This document shows, in pieces, positions 7,192 to 14,594 of a stretch of 14,908 nucleotides of DNA. A model generated the notes under the pieces. The model did not search any database and had not been told where the DNA came from. It saw nothing but the letters and a program-made list of their open reading frames with translations. Source of the stretch: an uncultured Lachnospiraceae bacterium (GTDB lineage: Bacteria; Bacillota; Clostridia; Lachnospirales; Lachnospiraceae); NCBI GenBank assembly GCA_910586025.1, contig CAJUIO010000091.1, positions 1 through 14,908 on the forward strand, in the 5' to 3' direction. Numbering within the stretch: the stretch's first letter is position 1; each line of letters starts with the position of its first letter. Made by a program: the position numbers and the translations under genes.

Positions 7192-7722
7192 TCAAATTCT
7201 TCTGATATAAAACCATCCTGCATGCAGCCAGAGCTTTCCCTTGATCTGTCTGGTTCCCACCACACCGAAGGAACGGGAATCCATGGAGATCTCCCGGTTG
7301 TCTCCCATCACGAAGATCTGTCCGTCTTCCACTGTAAAGGGATATCTGACCGGGCCCTCCTGTCCATAGGTCCCGCCGGCCACATAGGGCTCGTCTATGA
7401 GCCCGTCATTCACGTACACCCTTCCGTCCCTGATATCGACGGTATCTCCGGCCATGGCTATGATGCGCTTCACATAATATTCTCCCGACGGTATTCGCAC
7501 CGATATGACATCCCCTTTTTCGTACTTCGGGTTAATTCTCGTGTATACAACCAGCTCGCCGTCATGCAGCGTTGGTTCCATAGAGTCGCCTTTTACAAAG
7601 GAAAATCCGATTACGCAGCGGAAAAATATAAATACCGTAACTAAAAGGACAAAAAACTTTTTCGTATCTTTGAGCCATCCGTATTTTAAACCGTCATACT
7701 TTCCCCAAAATTTCCTTTTCAT
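7192..7722 (-). CDS. lepB: Signal peptidase I
   Basis: This is the membrane serine protease that removes signal peptides from Sec-exported proteins. From the chosen start it has 176 residues: a basic N-terminus, one membrane helix (KKFFVLLVTVFIFFRCVIGF) and the catalytic domain outside. The catalytic Ser is in GDSMEPTL, and the Lys is in YYVKRIIAMAGD of the Ser-Lys dyad. GDNREISMDSRSFG is the conserved C-terminal signature. It is short and single-anchored, as in Gram-positive Sip enzymes. I chose MKRKFW at 7722 because GGGAAGG lies 11 bases upstream; a start at 7764 (14 residues longer) has no RBS and overlaps a possible -10. It converges with the pilus operon and follows the fucosidase gene by at most 78 bases on the same strand, so read-through expression is possible. 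Confidence 0.88.
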   Translation of the reverse strand: MKRKFWGKYDGLKYGWLKDTKKFFVLLVTVFIFFRCVIGFSFVKGDSMEPTLHDGELVVYTRINPKYEKGDVISVRIPSGEYYVKRIIAMAGDTVDIRDGRVYVNDGLIDEPYVAGGTYGQEGPVRYPFTVEDGQIFVMGDNREISMDSRSFGVVGTRQIKGKLWLHAGWFYIRRI

Positions 7723-7765
7723 ACGGCATCTGACCTTCCCATGCTTTCCTGTAAACTGAAACATG

Positions 7766-7797
7766 ATTATAATATCATACCGCCGTCAGGCTTTCAA
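7766..7797 (-). promoter_or_regulatory. Possible weak promoter for signal peptidase I
   Basis: On the minus strand TATAAT lies at 7771-7766, with TTGAAA (7797-7792) upstream. The spacer is 20 bases, longer than ideal, so the -35 may not be used. If active, transcription would begin near 7759, which supports the downstream start codon at 7722. No terminator separates it from the fucosidase gene. Confidence 0.3.
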
Positions 7798-7800
7798 GGA

Positions 7801-9273
7801 TCAGTCGATCTTAATCCTGAACACGATGGGCTCATCACTCCGGAAAGAGGTGGAAATATGAAGTCCCTCCTCATCCCTGCTCCATTTGGGAGCTTCTGCG
7901 GCTCCAAGAACCTCGACGCTCTGAATAATGCCTGCAAAGTGAGCCTGTCTGGAAGCATCCCTGATACCGAGAGATTCAATACAGTATTCTCCCTCCTCGC
8001 AGCCCTTAAGAACCGTCGCATACAGATATCCGTGACCGGTTGTAAAGCGGAAATCCTTAGCGGTAAAATTCTTTTTAATTCCGTCGGAGAACTGTCCTTC
8101 CACGATCTGCGTAGGCCCTTCTCCATATTTACGCCACACCTTAGTGTCATAGAGAGCCTCGCCGTTTATCTCCATCCATCTTCCGATCCCTTCGAGCACA
8201 GCCGTATCCTCTTCCGAAATCGTGCCGTCCGCCTTGGGCCCCACATTCAGCAAAAGAGTACCGTTCTTACTCACAATATCCACCAGATCGCAGAGAATAT
8301 CCTGATAAGGACGGAAATCATTATTCTCCGTATAGCACCAGGAATTCAGGGCAATCGCCGTGTCCGTCTGCCAGAAATAGGGCTTCACATCCGCAAACTG
8401 TCCCCTCTCCACATCCGGCACCGCCGATCCGAACAGGAAAGCGTCATGCTTATAGTTGATCGCAACCTCGATTCCCCACTCCGCAGCCCGGTTATAATAA
8501 TATGCCGCCAGCTTTTTCAGGTACGGCTTCACCGCACTGTGCTGAATCCACCAGTCAAAGTAGAGCACTCTGGGCTGATAGCGGTCAACAATTTCACAGG
8601 TCCTCACCAGCCAGTCCTGCAGATATTCCTCCGTGGGAACAGGCTCGCTGAAAATGTCCTGATGATTCTGTTCCGGCATGGCCGGCCAGTAGAAATCTCC
8701 CCTGCTCATAGGCTCTTTGACATCACTTTCGAATTCCTTCCCATGACCCATGAAGAACCAGTGCTCCACTCTGTGGGAGGAAGCTCCCGTCTCTATTCCT
8801 CTTTCCCGGCAGCTTAGCGTCAGCTCCCCGAGCACATCCCTCTTCGGGCCCATCTCAAAGGCATTCCAGTGGGAAATCTCACTCCTGTACATCTGAAAGC
8901 CGTCATGATGCTCCGCCACCGGAACCACATATCTGGCTCCCGCCCTGGCAAAGAGATCCGCCCACTTGTCCGGGTCAAATTTTTCCGCCTTGAACATGGG
9001 GATAAAATCCTTGTACCCGAACTCCGAATGCTTCCCATAGGTCTTCAGATGATGTTCATAAGCCTTTGAGCCCTGAACATACATGTTTCTCGAATACCAC
9101 TCGCTGTCATAGGCAGGCACACTGTACACGCCCCAGTGGATAAAAATCCCGAACTTGGCATTCCGGTACCACTTCGGTGCCTCAAACTTGGAGAGCGATT
9201 CCCAGTTGTCCTTAAAAGGTCCCTGCTCAATCACTTTATCTATGGTTTCCAGATACTTTGTCATATCATACAT
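7801..9273 (-). CDS. Alpha-L-fucosidase, glycoside hydrolase family 29
   Basis: The 490-residue enzyme releases terminal alpha-L-fucose from glycans by a retaining mechanism. Family signs are FGIFIHWGVYS (41-51), AEHHDGF (120-126), KRDVLGEL (144-151) and the nucleophile region VLYFDWW, with Asp240 the likely nucleophile. NGTLLLNVGPKADG (around 333-346) marks the end of the TIM barrel, and a C-terminal beta-sandwich follows. There is no signal peptide or membrane anchor, so it should act in the cytoplasm on imported fuco-oligosaccharides. GGAGG lies 12 bases before the ATG. It is the last gene of the operon, 23 bases after the FucU-like mutarotase, which fits a substrate chain in which freed fucose is immediately epimerised at the anomeric carbon. 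Confidence 0.93.
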   Translation of the reverse strand: MYDMTKYLETIDKVIEQGPFKDNWESLSKFEAPKWYRNAKFGIFIHWGVYSVPAYDSEWYSRNMYVQGSKAYEHHLKTYGKHSEFGYKDFIPMFKAEKFDPDKWADLFARAGARYVVPVAEHHDGFQMYRSEISHWNAFEMGPKRDVLGELTLSCRERGIETGASSHRVEHWFFMGHGKEFESDVKEPMSRGDFYWPAMPEQNHQDIFSEPVPTEEYLQDWLVRTCEIVDRYQPRVLYFDWWIQHSAVKPYLKKLAAYYYNRAAEWGIEVAINYKHDAFLFGSAVPDVERGQFADVKPYFWQTDTAIALNSWCYTENNDFRPYQDILCDLVDIVSKNGTLLLNVGPKADGTISEEDTAVLEGIGRWMEINGEALYDTKVWRKYGEGPTQIVEGQFSDGIKKNFTAKDFRFTTGHGYLYATVLKGCEEGEYCIESLGIRDASRQAHFAGIIQSVEVLGAAEAPKWSRDEEGLHISTSFRSDEPIVFRIKID

Positions 9274-9296
9274 AGTTTCTACTTACCTCCATCCTT

Positions 9297-9734
9297 TCAG
9301 ACTACTACGCCCTTCTGCAGCATGATATTGGCATACAGCGCGCCTTCCCCGGTGGCTATAATGGCATAGGCGCTGCGGGCCTCCTCATAAAAGGCAAAAC
9401 GCTCGATTTCTCCGATCAGGGCCTCACCCCTGTCGTCAGCCTCTCTCACAAGCTCCTTATAGCTCTCCCAGATCGGCGTTTCCACCGGATCTCCCTTCAC
9501 CACCTGCATCAGGTTAAAGGGATGCTCCACATAGGTATCCAGGGGAAACACCTTGAGCACCGCCTCAAGAATCTCGCATGTCCCGTGACCGTCCATCCGG
9601 ATCACAATGCTGTCCTTTCCCATACTCTCCGCCGGAAAATTCCCGTCCGCAATCACGATTCTGTCTCCATGTCCCATCTCGCAGAGCACCTTAAGGAGCT
9701 CGGGAGATAATATTTTCGGAATTCCTTTCAGCAT
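9297..9734 (-). CDS. fucU: L-fucose mutarotase (RbsD/FucU family)
   Basis: The 145-residue protein interconverts the alpha and beta anomers of L-fucose. It has the FucU start MLKGIPKILSPELLKVLCEM, then GHGDRIVIADGNFP containing the conserved His-Gly-Asp. The C-terminal half has FAFYEEARSAYAIIATGE followed by YANIMLQKG, where the conserved Tyr and Arg lie in the active site. The length matches FucU (about 140). RbsD, which acts on ribose, is close in fold, but the FucU-type N-terminus and the adjacent fucosidase decide the call. AAAGGA precedes the ATG by about 13 bases. It sits 48 bases after the aldo/keto reductase gene. It lacks the usual fucIKA neighbours. Confidence 0.93.
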   Translation of the reverse strand: MLKGIPKILSPELLKVLCEMGHGDRIVIADGNFPAESMGKDSIVIRMDGHGTCEILEAVLKVFPLDTYVEHPFNLMQVVKGDPVETPIWESYKELVREADDRGEALIGEIERFAFYEEARSAYAIIATGEGALYANIMLQKGVVV

Positions 9735-9782
9735 AAATTATCTCACATCCTTTCCCGTCAGACCCCCTCCAGGCCTTGCCGC

Positions 9783-10796
9783 TCACTTCGTAATCGTTCC
9801 GTCCACATCCCAGAGGTCTTCCCAGCCGCCAGCTCCTTCCCACAGGAAGACCTGTCCCTTCACCAGACGGCAGTTCTTGTCGTCTCTGCGTATGGCTTCC
9901 ATCTCCTCGTCGGTAAGCGGATCGAAGACCGCGCACTCCAGGTTGGAAATATACTGAGGCTCCTTCACGGAAAACGGAATGGGAATCTGTCCCCTCTGAA
10001 CCGCCCATTTGAGGCAGATCACTGCCGGATGCACCTGATGGGCCTTCGCCGCCGCCTCCACGGAGGGCAGCTGCGTATCCGCCACGTCCTCCGCCGTCCT
10101 GTCTCTCTCCGGCCTGGAGGGAGATCCGATAGGGCAGTAGCCGATAGGCAGAATGTCATGGGACACCGCATAATCAAACAGCTCCGGCTGCTGGAAGGAA
10201 GGGTGAAGCTCCATCTCCAGGGCCGCCGGCTTAATCCTGCAAAGAGGCAGCACAGCCTCCAGCTTGGGTATGGTCATGTTGCTCATCCCGATATACCGCA
10301 CAAGGCCAAGCTCCACCAGCCTCTCGCACTGACGCCACGCACCCATGAATTCCTCCACGGAAAAAGGCCTGGAATCCGGATTTCTGGAATCCCCGTCACA
10401 GCCCGGCGCATGATAATTGGGAAAAGGCCAGTGCACGAAATACAAATCAATCTGTTCCAGTCCCAGATCCGCAAGACTCTTTTTGCAGGAAGCAATGACC
10501 TCCCCCTCGCCATGCCTGTCATTCCACACCTTGGAGGTGATAAAGAGCTCCTGTCTCTCTACCGCTCCCTCCTCAAACAGTCTCCCGAGAACCTGACCGA
10601 TCTGCGCCTCGTTCTGATACACGGCCGCACAGTCAATCAGGCGGTATCCATATTTAATGGCTCCGTAAACCGCTTCCGAAACCACGTCCGCTCCGTATTT
10701 GTCCGATCCAAAGGTTCCGAGCCCCATACAGGGAATCTGCTCCCCGCCCGGCAGGGTTCTCTTTGGAATCAGGGACTGATCTATTCTCTTCTCCAT
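9783..10796 (-). CDS. Aldo/keto reductase
   Basis: This 337-residue NAD(P)H-dependent oxidoreductase has the (beta/alpha)8 AKR fold and a full catalytic tetrad: Asp55 and Tyr60 in DCAAVYQNE, Lys89 in ITSKVW and His122 in FVHWPFPN. Other family signs are GLGTFGSDKYG near the N-terminus, VRYIGMSNM and a C-terminal IPIPFSVKEPQYISN. The tail ends in an unusual WEDLWDVDGTI stretch. The start at 10796 is preceded by GGGAGG 6 bases upstream; an open frame extends back to 10895 but overlaps the upstream gene's coding end. It lies between the MDR dehydrogenase (13-base gap) and the fucose mutarotase. A sugar or lactaldehyde-type substrate is inferred from context. The exact reaction cannot be read from sequence. 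Confidence 0.9.
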   Translation of the reverse strand: MEKRIDQSLIPKRTLPGGEQIPCMGLGTFGSDKYGADVVSEAVYGAIKYGYRLIDCAAVYQNEAQIGQVLGRLFEEGAVERQELFITSKVWNDRHGEGEVIASCKKSLADLGLEQIDLYFVHWPFPNYHAPGCDGDSRNPDSRPFSVEEFMGAWRQCERLVELGLVRYIGMSNMTIPKLEAVLPLCRIKPAALEMELHPSFQQPELFDYAVSHDILPIGYCPIGSPSRPERDRTAEDVADTQLPSVEAAAKAHQVHPAVICLKWAVQRGQIPIPFSVKEPQYISNLECAVFDPLTDEEMEAIRRDDKNCRLVKGQVFLWEGAGGWEDLWDVDGTITK

Positions 10797-10809
10797 CCTT
10801 TGCCTCCCG

Positions 10810-11868
10810 TCAATCAAATACCACTGCAACCTTGCCGCACTGTCCGCCTGCCATGAGGCTGTAGGCTTCCGCCGCCTTGTCCAGAGGGAATTCATGCGTG
10901 ATCAGATCCTCGGGATGGATATTCCAGCGAACCAGTCTCTCCACCAGCTCCTCCATTCTCCAAAGCGAGGTAACCCAGGAACCGTAGATCGTCTTCTGTC
11001 CGTGAATGATATCCGGGCTTGGATTAAAGGTGCAGGTTCCCCCTTCTCCCACGAATGCGATTTTTCCCCACTCTCTTGTGGCACGGATGGCAAGCTGTCT
11101 GCCCGGATCGCTGGCGGATGCGTCGATGGAGCGCTCCACTCCCTTTCCGCCTGTGGCTTCCAGAATCTGCGCAAGCGCGTCCTCCCCGGGTTTCACCACC
11201 AGATCCACAAGGCCCAGCTTTTTCGCCAGGTCAATCCTGTAGTCATTCATCTCCACTCCGATCAGCTTGTCAGCTCCCATCGCCTTTGCCAGCATGAGCG
11301 CCGCAAGACCCACCGGGCCAAGTCCGGTCACCAGAACCGCATCGTTTCCGCAGATACCGATCTTCTCAATGGCCTCATAGACCGTACCGAAGCCGCAGGC
11401 CACCTGAGCGCCGTCCTTGTAGGACAGCTCATCGGGCAGTTCAATCAGATCCTTCTCGTCCGCCAGAATATAGGGTGCCATTCCGCCATTTCTCTGCCAG
11501 CCGTATGCCTGACGGAATCTGCTCTTACAGGAAATGTAGTAGCCCCTTCGACAGTCGTTGCACACGCCGCAGCCGGAGATATGGTACACGATCACCCTGT
11601 CTCCCTTTTTGAAGCGCTTTAAGCCCTCTCCCTCTTCCACGATCTGTCCGCAGGGCTCATGACCTGCCACCATGCCCGGTATGTACCCTTCCGGTCCCTT
11701 TCCCGTGTGCTCCCTGTAGATGCAGCGGATATCGCTGCCGCAGATCGTGGTCGCCTTTGTCTGAACCACTACCTGCCCGTGACCGGGCTTTGGAATCTCA
11801 AAGTCCTTCATCTCCACTGTGCTGTTCCCCGGCAGGATTGCCCCCTTCATCATCATTTTTACCGCCAT
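10810..11868 (-). CDS. Zinc-dependent medium-chain dehydrogenase (alcohol/polyol type)
   Basis: The 352-residue enzyme is a zinc MDR oxidoreductase. The catalytic zinc site is Cys43 (TICGSD), His70-Glu71 (AGHEP) and probably Cys158. The structural zinc site is Cys100, Cys103, Cys106 and Cys114. The nucleotide-binding Rossmann motif is GLGPVG (182-187). This arrangement is shared by sorbitol, threonine and butanediol dehydrogenases. It is the first gene of the four-gene fucose-related operon, so its substrate may be a sugar or a fucose breakdown product, but this is inferred. The start at 11868 is chosen for AAGGAGAGG, 5-9 bases upstream; an upstream in-frame ATG at 11901 lacks an RBS. No fucose isomerase or kinase lies nearby, so it may take part in an oxidative branch. 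Confidence 0.9.
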   Translation of the reverse strand: MAVKMMMKGAILPGNSTVEMKDFEIPKPGHGQVVVQTKATTICGSDIRCIYREHTGKGPEGYIPGMVAGHEPCGQIVEEGEGLKRFKKGDRVIVYHISGCGVCNDCRRGYYISCKSRFRQAYGWQRNGGMAPYILADEKDLIELPDELSYKDGAQVACGFGTVYEAIEKIGICGNDAVLVTGLGPVGLAALMLAKAMGADKLIGVEMNDYRIDLAKKLGLVDLVVKPGEDALAQILEATGGKGVERSIDASASDPGRQLAIRATREWGKIAFVGEGGTCTFNPSPDIIHGQKTIYGSWVTSLWRMEELVERLVRWNIHPEDLITHEFPLDKAAEAYSLMAGGQCGKVAVVFD

Positions 11869-11927
11869 AATAACCTCTCCTTCCTGGATTTGTACATCCA
11901 TTTCACTGACATTTACCTTATGCTTCC

Positions 11928-11957
11928 AGTATACTCCTCCTGTCCGCGGATACCAGA
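11928..11957 (-). promoter_or_regulatory. Candidate promoter/operator of the fucose-related operon
   Basis: On the minus strand TATACT lies at 11933-11928, with no good -35, as expected for an activator-dependent promoter. A perfect 8-bp palindrome TCCGCGGA (11943-11950) falls in the spacer region. It could be an operator, but AraC proteins usually bind direct repeats, so the link to the AraC gene is only positional. Confidence 0.35.
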
Positions 11958-11989
11958 TTGGAAGATGCCTATTTTAACAGAAAAATGTC

Positions 11990-12018
11990 GTGTTTTTATA
12001 TTTTTAATCTGTTATAAT
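11990..12018 (+). promoter_or_regulatory. Promoter of the AraC-family regulator
   Basis: An extended -10, TG (12010-12011) then TATAAT (12013-12018), lies 47 bases before the AraC start. The -35 region (GTGTTT at 11990-11995, 17-base spacer) is weak, and the extended -10 probably compensates. The sequence is AT-rich between 11981 and 12020. It is divergent from the operon promoter, so the regulator may control both. Confidence 0.6.
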
Positions 12019-12065
12019 ATTCTCACGGATATTATCTTTCTGTTTCAGCCCAAAAAGGAGCCCGC

Positions 12066-12944
12066 ATGAAAACCCAGTACACCAGCATAGACCTGCATTT
12101 TTCCCTGGATGGAATTCCCATACACACTCTGAACATCATTTTCGAGCGCTTTACCCGCGTGATTCCCTCTCACAGCCATGGGAACGGCTGCTATGAGATC
12201 CACTATATCCCGGCCGGATACGGCAGGCTGAAGGCCGACGGAGAATATTATGACATCTCTCCCAACACGCTTTTTGTGACGGGCCCCCATGTGGAGCATG
12301 CGCAGTCGCCGCTCCTGTCCGATCCCATGCAGGAATATTGCGTGTATTTCAGATTTCCCGGCTCTTCCCGGTCCAAAAAGCTCTCTCCGCTTATGGACAG
12401 CTTTTTATCCACCCGCTTCTGGCTCGGACAGGATGTACAGGGGATTCACTTCCTGATGAAACAGCTTTTCGGCGAGCTGGAACACCATTACACGGGATAC
12501 CAGAATCAGGTGGAGCTTCTGCTCTCACAGCTGATTATCTATCTGGTGCGGAATTATGAGCAGGAAAAGAAACCGGAATACCGCTCTGCGGATAGCAATC
12601 TCCACAACAGCAAATCCATGATTATAGAGGAATATTTTCTTTACGAATACCGCACGCTCTCCCTGGACGCACTGGCAGACCGTCTAAAGCTCAGCACCCG
12701 GCAGACCCAGCGTCTCCTGCTGGAATACTACGGCAAAACCTTCCAGCAGAAGAAAACGGAGGCGCGCATGTCCGCCGCCTCCATTCTGCTCGGAGAAAAA
12801 GGCAGAAGCATCGCCTCCATCGCCGAGGAGCTTGGCTACTCCTCGGCAGAGCACTTTTCTTCCGCCTTTAAAAAATATTATGAAATCAGTCCCGGCTGCT
12901 ACCGGAGGGAAAGGATGGAGTTTCCGCCCTATCCTCAGGCCTGA
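12066..12944 (+). CDS. AraC-family transcriptional regulator
   Basis: The 292-residue protein has a cupin-like sensing domain (about 1-100), with HSHGNGCYEIHYI (36-48) and a second His-containing turn at VTGPHVEH (71-78). It has a C-terminal double helix-turn-helix (about 195-285). The second HTH shows SIASIAEELGYSSAEHFSSAFKK and an ISPGCYR tail, close to the family signature. AAAGGAG lies 5-6 bases before the ATG at 12066. It is transcribed away from the dehydrogenase-AKR-FucU-fucosidase operon, from a shared 197-base region, so it most likely senses fucose or a fucoside and controls that operon. Its last 10 bases overlap the convergent esterase gene, with no terminator seen between them. 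Confidence 0.92.
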   Translation: MKTQYTSIDLHFSLDGIPIHTLNIIFERFTRVIPSHSHGNGCYEIHYIPAGYGRLKADGEYYDISPNTLFVTGPHVEHAQSPLLSDPMQEYCVYFRFPGSSRSKKLSPLMDSFLSTRFWLGQDVQGIHFLMKQLFGELEHHYTGYQNQVELLLSQLIIYLVRNYEQEKKPEYRSADSNLHNSKSMIIEEYFLYEYRTLSLDALADRLKLSTRQTQRLLLEYYGKTFQQKKTEARMSAASILLGEKGRSIASIAEELGYSSAEHFSSAFKKYYEISPGCYRRERMEFPPYPQA

Positions 12945-13765
12945 CACAAGCCAAACAGTTCATTGATCCAGTCAATTGACAGCTTCATCCACCCATAATC
13001 TCTTCCGAACATAGGCTTTGTTCTGGAAAGTCCCTGCGTCACAAGAGACAGTCCGTGATCGCCTCTGGGATAGATATGAAGCTCAAAGGGCACATGATGC
13101 TCACGAAGCGCAGTGGCATAATACATACTGTTTTCCACCGGAACCACGCTGTCCTCGACGGTATGCCACAAAAATGCGGGCGGAGTCTGATCATCCACCT
13201 GATATTCCAGGGACATCTCTCTCCACTCGGGAAGTCCCTCGTCGTCACTTCCAATCAGCTTTACAAAGGAATCCTTATGGGCTTTATCACCCGAGGTGAT
13301 TACAGGATAGCACAAAATGGAGGCATCAGGCCTGCAGATTCTGCTCCCGATCTCCTCCGGCGTAAAAAACTCAGCAGAATCCCAGAGCGTACTGACGGAT
13401 GCCGCAAGATGCCCTCCCGCAGAAAATCCGCATATGATTATCTTTGCCGGATCCACCTGCCAGATGCCTGCATTTTCCCTGCACGTACGCACTGCCGCCG
13501 CCGCGTCCCTCAGGGGCTGCCTGTAATCCCGCGGGGCCACCTTATAATCCACCACCGCCGTATGGAATCCGGCCGCCGCATATGCCATGGCGATCCGCTC
13601 TCCCTCCCAGTTTTCCACGACGCAGGAATATCCTCCTCCCGGACAGATAATCACCATGGGGCGGACTCCTTCCTCTTCATTTTTTTCCAGAAGGTAAACC
13701 TTCATCGCAGGCATGAAGCCTTCTTCGTCCGGCTCGTTTGCCAGATTTCTCATAAACGTGTCCAT
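12935..13765 (-). CDS. Alpha/beta-hydrolase carbohydrate esterase (Aes/BD-FAE-like)
   Basis: The 276-residue cytoplasmic hydrolase has the oxyanion motif PGGGYS (42-47), nucleophile Ser115 in GFSAGGH, catalytic Asp205 in HTVEDSVVP and His237 in PRGDHGLSL. This order and spacing match the acetyl/feruloyl esterase group, which includes BD-FAE-like enzymes that remove acetyl groups from xylo- or other oligosaccharides. There is no signal peptide, so it acts on internalised sugars, as the fucosidase does. AGGAG lies 10 bases before the ATG, and a strong promoter is upstream (13838-13866). It is not part of the fucose operon but converges with its regulator. Deacetylation of imported glycans before fucosidase action is a reasonable but unproven link. 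Confidence 0.88.
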   Translation of the reverse strand: MDTFMRNLANEPDEEGFMPAMKVYLLEKNEEEGVRPMVIICPGGGYSCVVENWEGERIAMAYAAAGFHTAVVDYKVAPRDYRQPLRDAAAAVRTCRENAGIWQVDPAKIIICGFSAGGHLAASVSTLWDSAEFFTPEEIGSRICRPDASILCYPVITSGDKAHKDSFVKLIGSDDEGLPEWREMSLEYQVDDQTPPAFLWHTVEDSVVPVENSMYYATALREHHVPFELHIYPRGDHGLSLVTQGLSRTKPMFGRDYGWMKLSIDWINELFGLCQA

Positions 13766-13787
13766 AATATGTATTCTCCTTTACAGA

Positions 13788-13804
13788 TGCCGCCAGATGC
13801 GGCA
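13788..13804. repeat. Inverted repeat in the esterase leader
   Basis: TGCCGC (13788-13793) and GCGGCA (13799-13804) are separated by 5 bases. On the esterase transcript it lies between the promoter and the ribosome binding site, so it could be an operator or a small RNA hairpin that modulates translation. No T-tract follows, so it is not a terminator. Confidence 0.5.
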
Positions 13805-13837
13805 GATTCCTATAATGACATTTCATCTTTGACAGTT

Positions 13838-13866
13838 ATTATACACAACATTTGTACCCAATTCAA
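13838..13866 (-). promoter_or_regulatory. Strong sigma-A promoter of the esterase gene
   Basis: On the minus strand TTGAAT (13866-13861) and TATAAT (13843-13838) are separated by exactly 17 bases. The start of transcription would be near 13831, giving a leader of about 65 bases that includes the inverted repeat at 13788-13804. Confidence 0.75.
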
Positions 13867-13870
13867 TCAA

Positions 13871-13963
13871 AGACTCCGCTGCAAGCAGCGGGGCATTTGA
13901 CCCTCGCAGCAGTCGCCATACAATAGAAAGCAAGCTTTCTATTGTATGGCTCGTTGCTTGCGG
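13871..13963. repeat. Composite inverted-repeat element
   Basis: Two nested hairpins fill the space between the esterase promoter and the GNAT gene. One is CCGCTGC (13876-13882) and GCAGCGG (13885-13891) around AA. The other is a perfect 36-base palindrome at 13915-13950 (17-bp arms, AA centre). Outside the palindrome, CCCTCGCAGCA (13901-13911) can pair imperfectly with TGCTTGCGGG (13954-13963). The whole is a long folded unit of about 90 bases. It may be an interspersed repeat of the host or the terminator of the GNAT gene. No clear T-tract follows on either strand. Confidence 0.6.
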
Positions 13964-13988
13964 GAATAAAGTACTTGCTTGTTATTTT

Positions 13989-14498
13989 CTAAACATAACT
14001 ATTAAACTCATCTTCAGCCAGCTCATAATCAACCGAAGATTGAAGCCGGCCAAGCTGATCTTTCCAAGAATCAATGTTGATTCGCATCTTATGGAACCCA
14101 AGCGATTCATAAACGTGCTGCGCTCTCGTGTTTGTCAAGTCGGTATCAAGGACAATCCTGGAATAGCCGTTTCGGAACAGCCATGCAATCAGCATACTCA
14201 AAATCTTTCTGCCAACGCCACGGTTCTGACAATCGGTTTCGCAGATCTTGATACCAATTTCCGCTGCACCATCCGCTGCATTGCGGTAATTGCATTCGCC
14301 AATCAAACGGTCATTTTCCTCAATGACCATCCGGCCATTGCCGAGACCTTTGATAACTTCTTCCTCAGTTGTTCCCAAGCCGTTGGGAAAGCCGGCGTGT
14401 GCCATCACAGTACCATCATTCCACCAAGCGGCAAGCTGCTTTGCATCTGCAGCCTCGGCCTGACGGATGGATAAGTTTTCATATTGGATTTTTGTCAT
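13989..14498 (-). CDS. GNAT-family N-acetyltransferase
   Basis: This 169-residue cytoplasmic enzyme would move an acetyl group from acetyl-CoA to an amine. The acetyl-CoA loop is QNRGVG (91-96), with IGIKICETDCQN before it and an ARG-rich helix after. The C-terminal part has the usual NTRAQHVYESLGF (123-135) motif. The N-terminal WWNDGTVM is reminiscent of AAC(6')-like and RimJ/L-like acetyltransferases, but the substrate cannot be told. The start at 14498 is supported by GGGAG 7 bases upstream; a longer frame back to 14555 has only a poorly spaced G-run. Codons look more AT-rich than in the neighbouring fucose genes (by eye), and it sits between a tRNA gene and a repeat element, so horizontal acquisition is possible. 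Confidence 0.85.
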   Translation of the reverse strand: MTKIQYENLSIRQAEAADAKQLAAWWNDGTVMAHAGFPNGLGTTEEEVIKGLGNGRMVIEENDRLIGECNYRNAADGAAEIGIKICETDCQNRGVGRKILSMLIAWLFRNGYSRIVLDTDLTNTRAQHVYESLGFHKMRINIDSWKDQLGRLQSSVDYELAEDEFNSYV

Positions 14499-14594
14499 TT
14501 CTTTTCTCCCATTTCTTTGATCCTTACCGCCGAAAGCTCGTTGTATAGATGTCATTTCCCCATCCCCCGCATAACCACTGCATTTCCGGGTATG

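Noticed and set aside
7741..8817. Long + strand open frame (358 residues) opposite the fucosidase
   Set aside because: It is antisense to a clear GH29 gene, has no RBS and shows no family features.
10029..10856. Long + strand open frame opposite the aldo/keto reductase
   Set aside because: It is a shadow of a gene with a complete catalytic tetrad. Its composition is Arg/His/Leu-rich, as is typical for antisense frames.
13055..13900. Long + strand open frame opposite the esterase
   Set aside because: It covers the esterase gene and its promoter, has no RBS and no recognisable domains.
13871..13963. CRISPR array
   Set aside because: There are hairpins but no regularly spaced direct repeats, spacers or cas genes.
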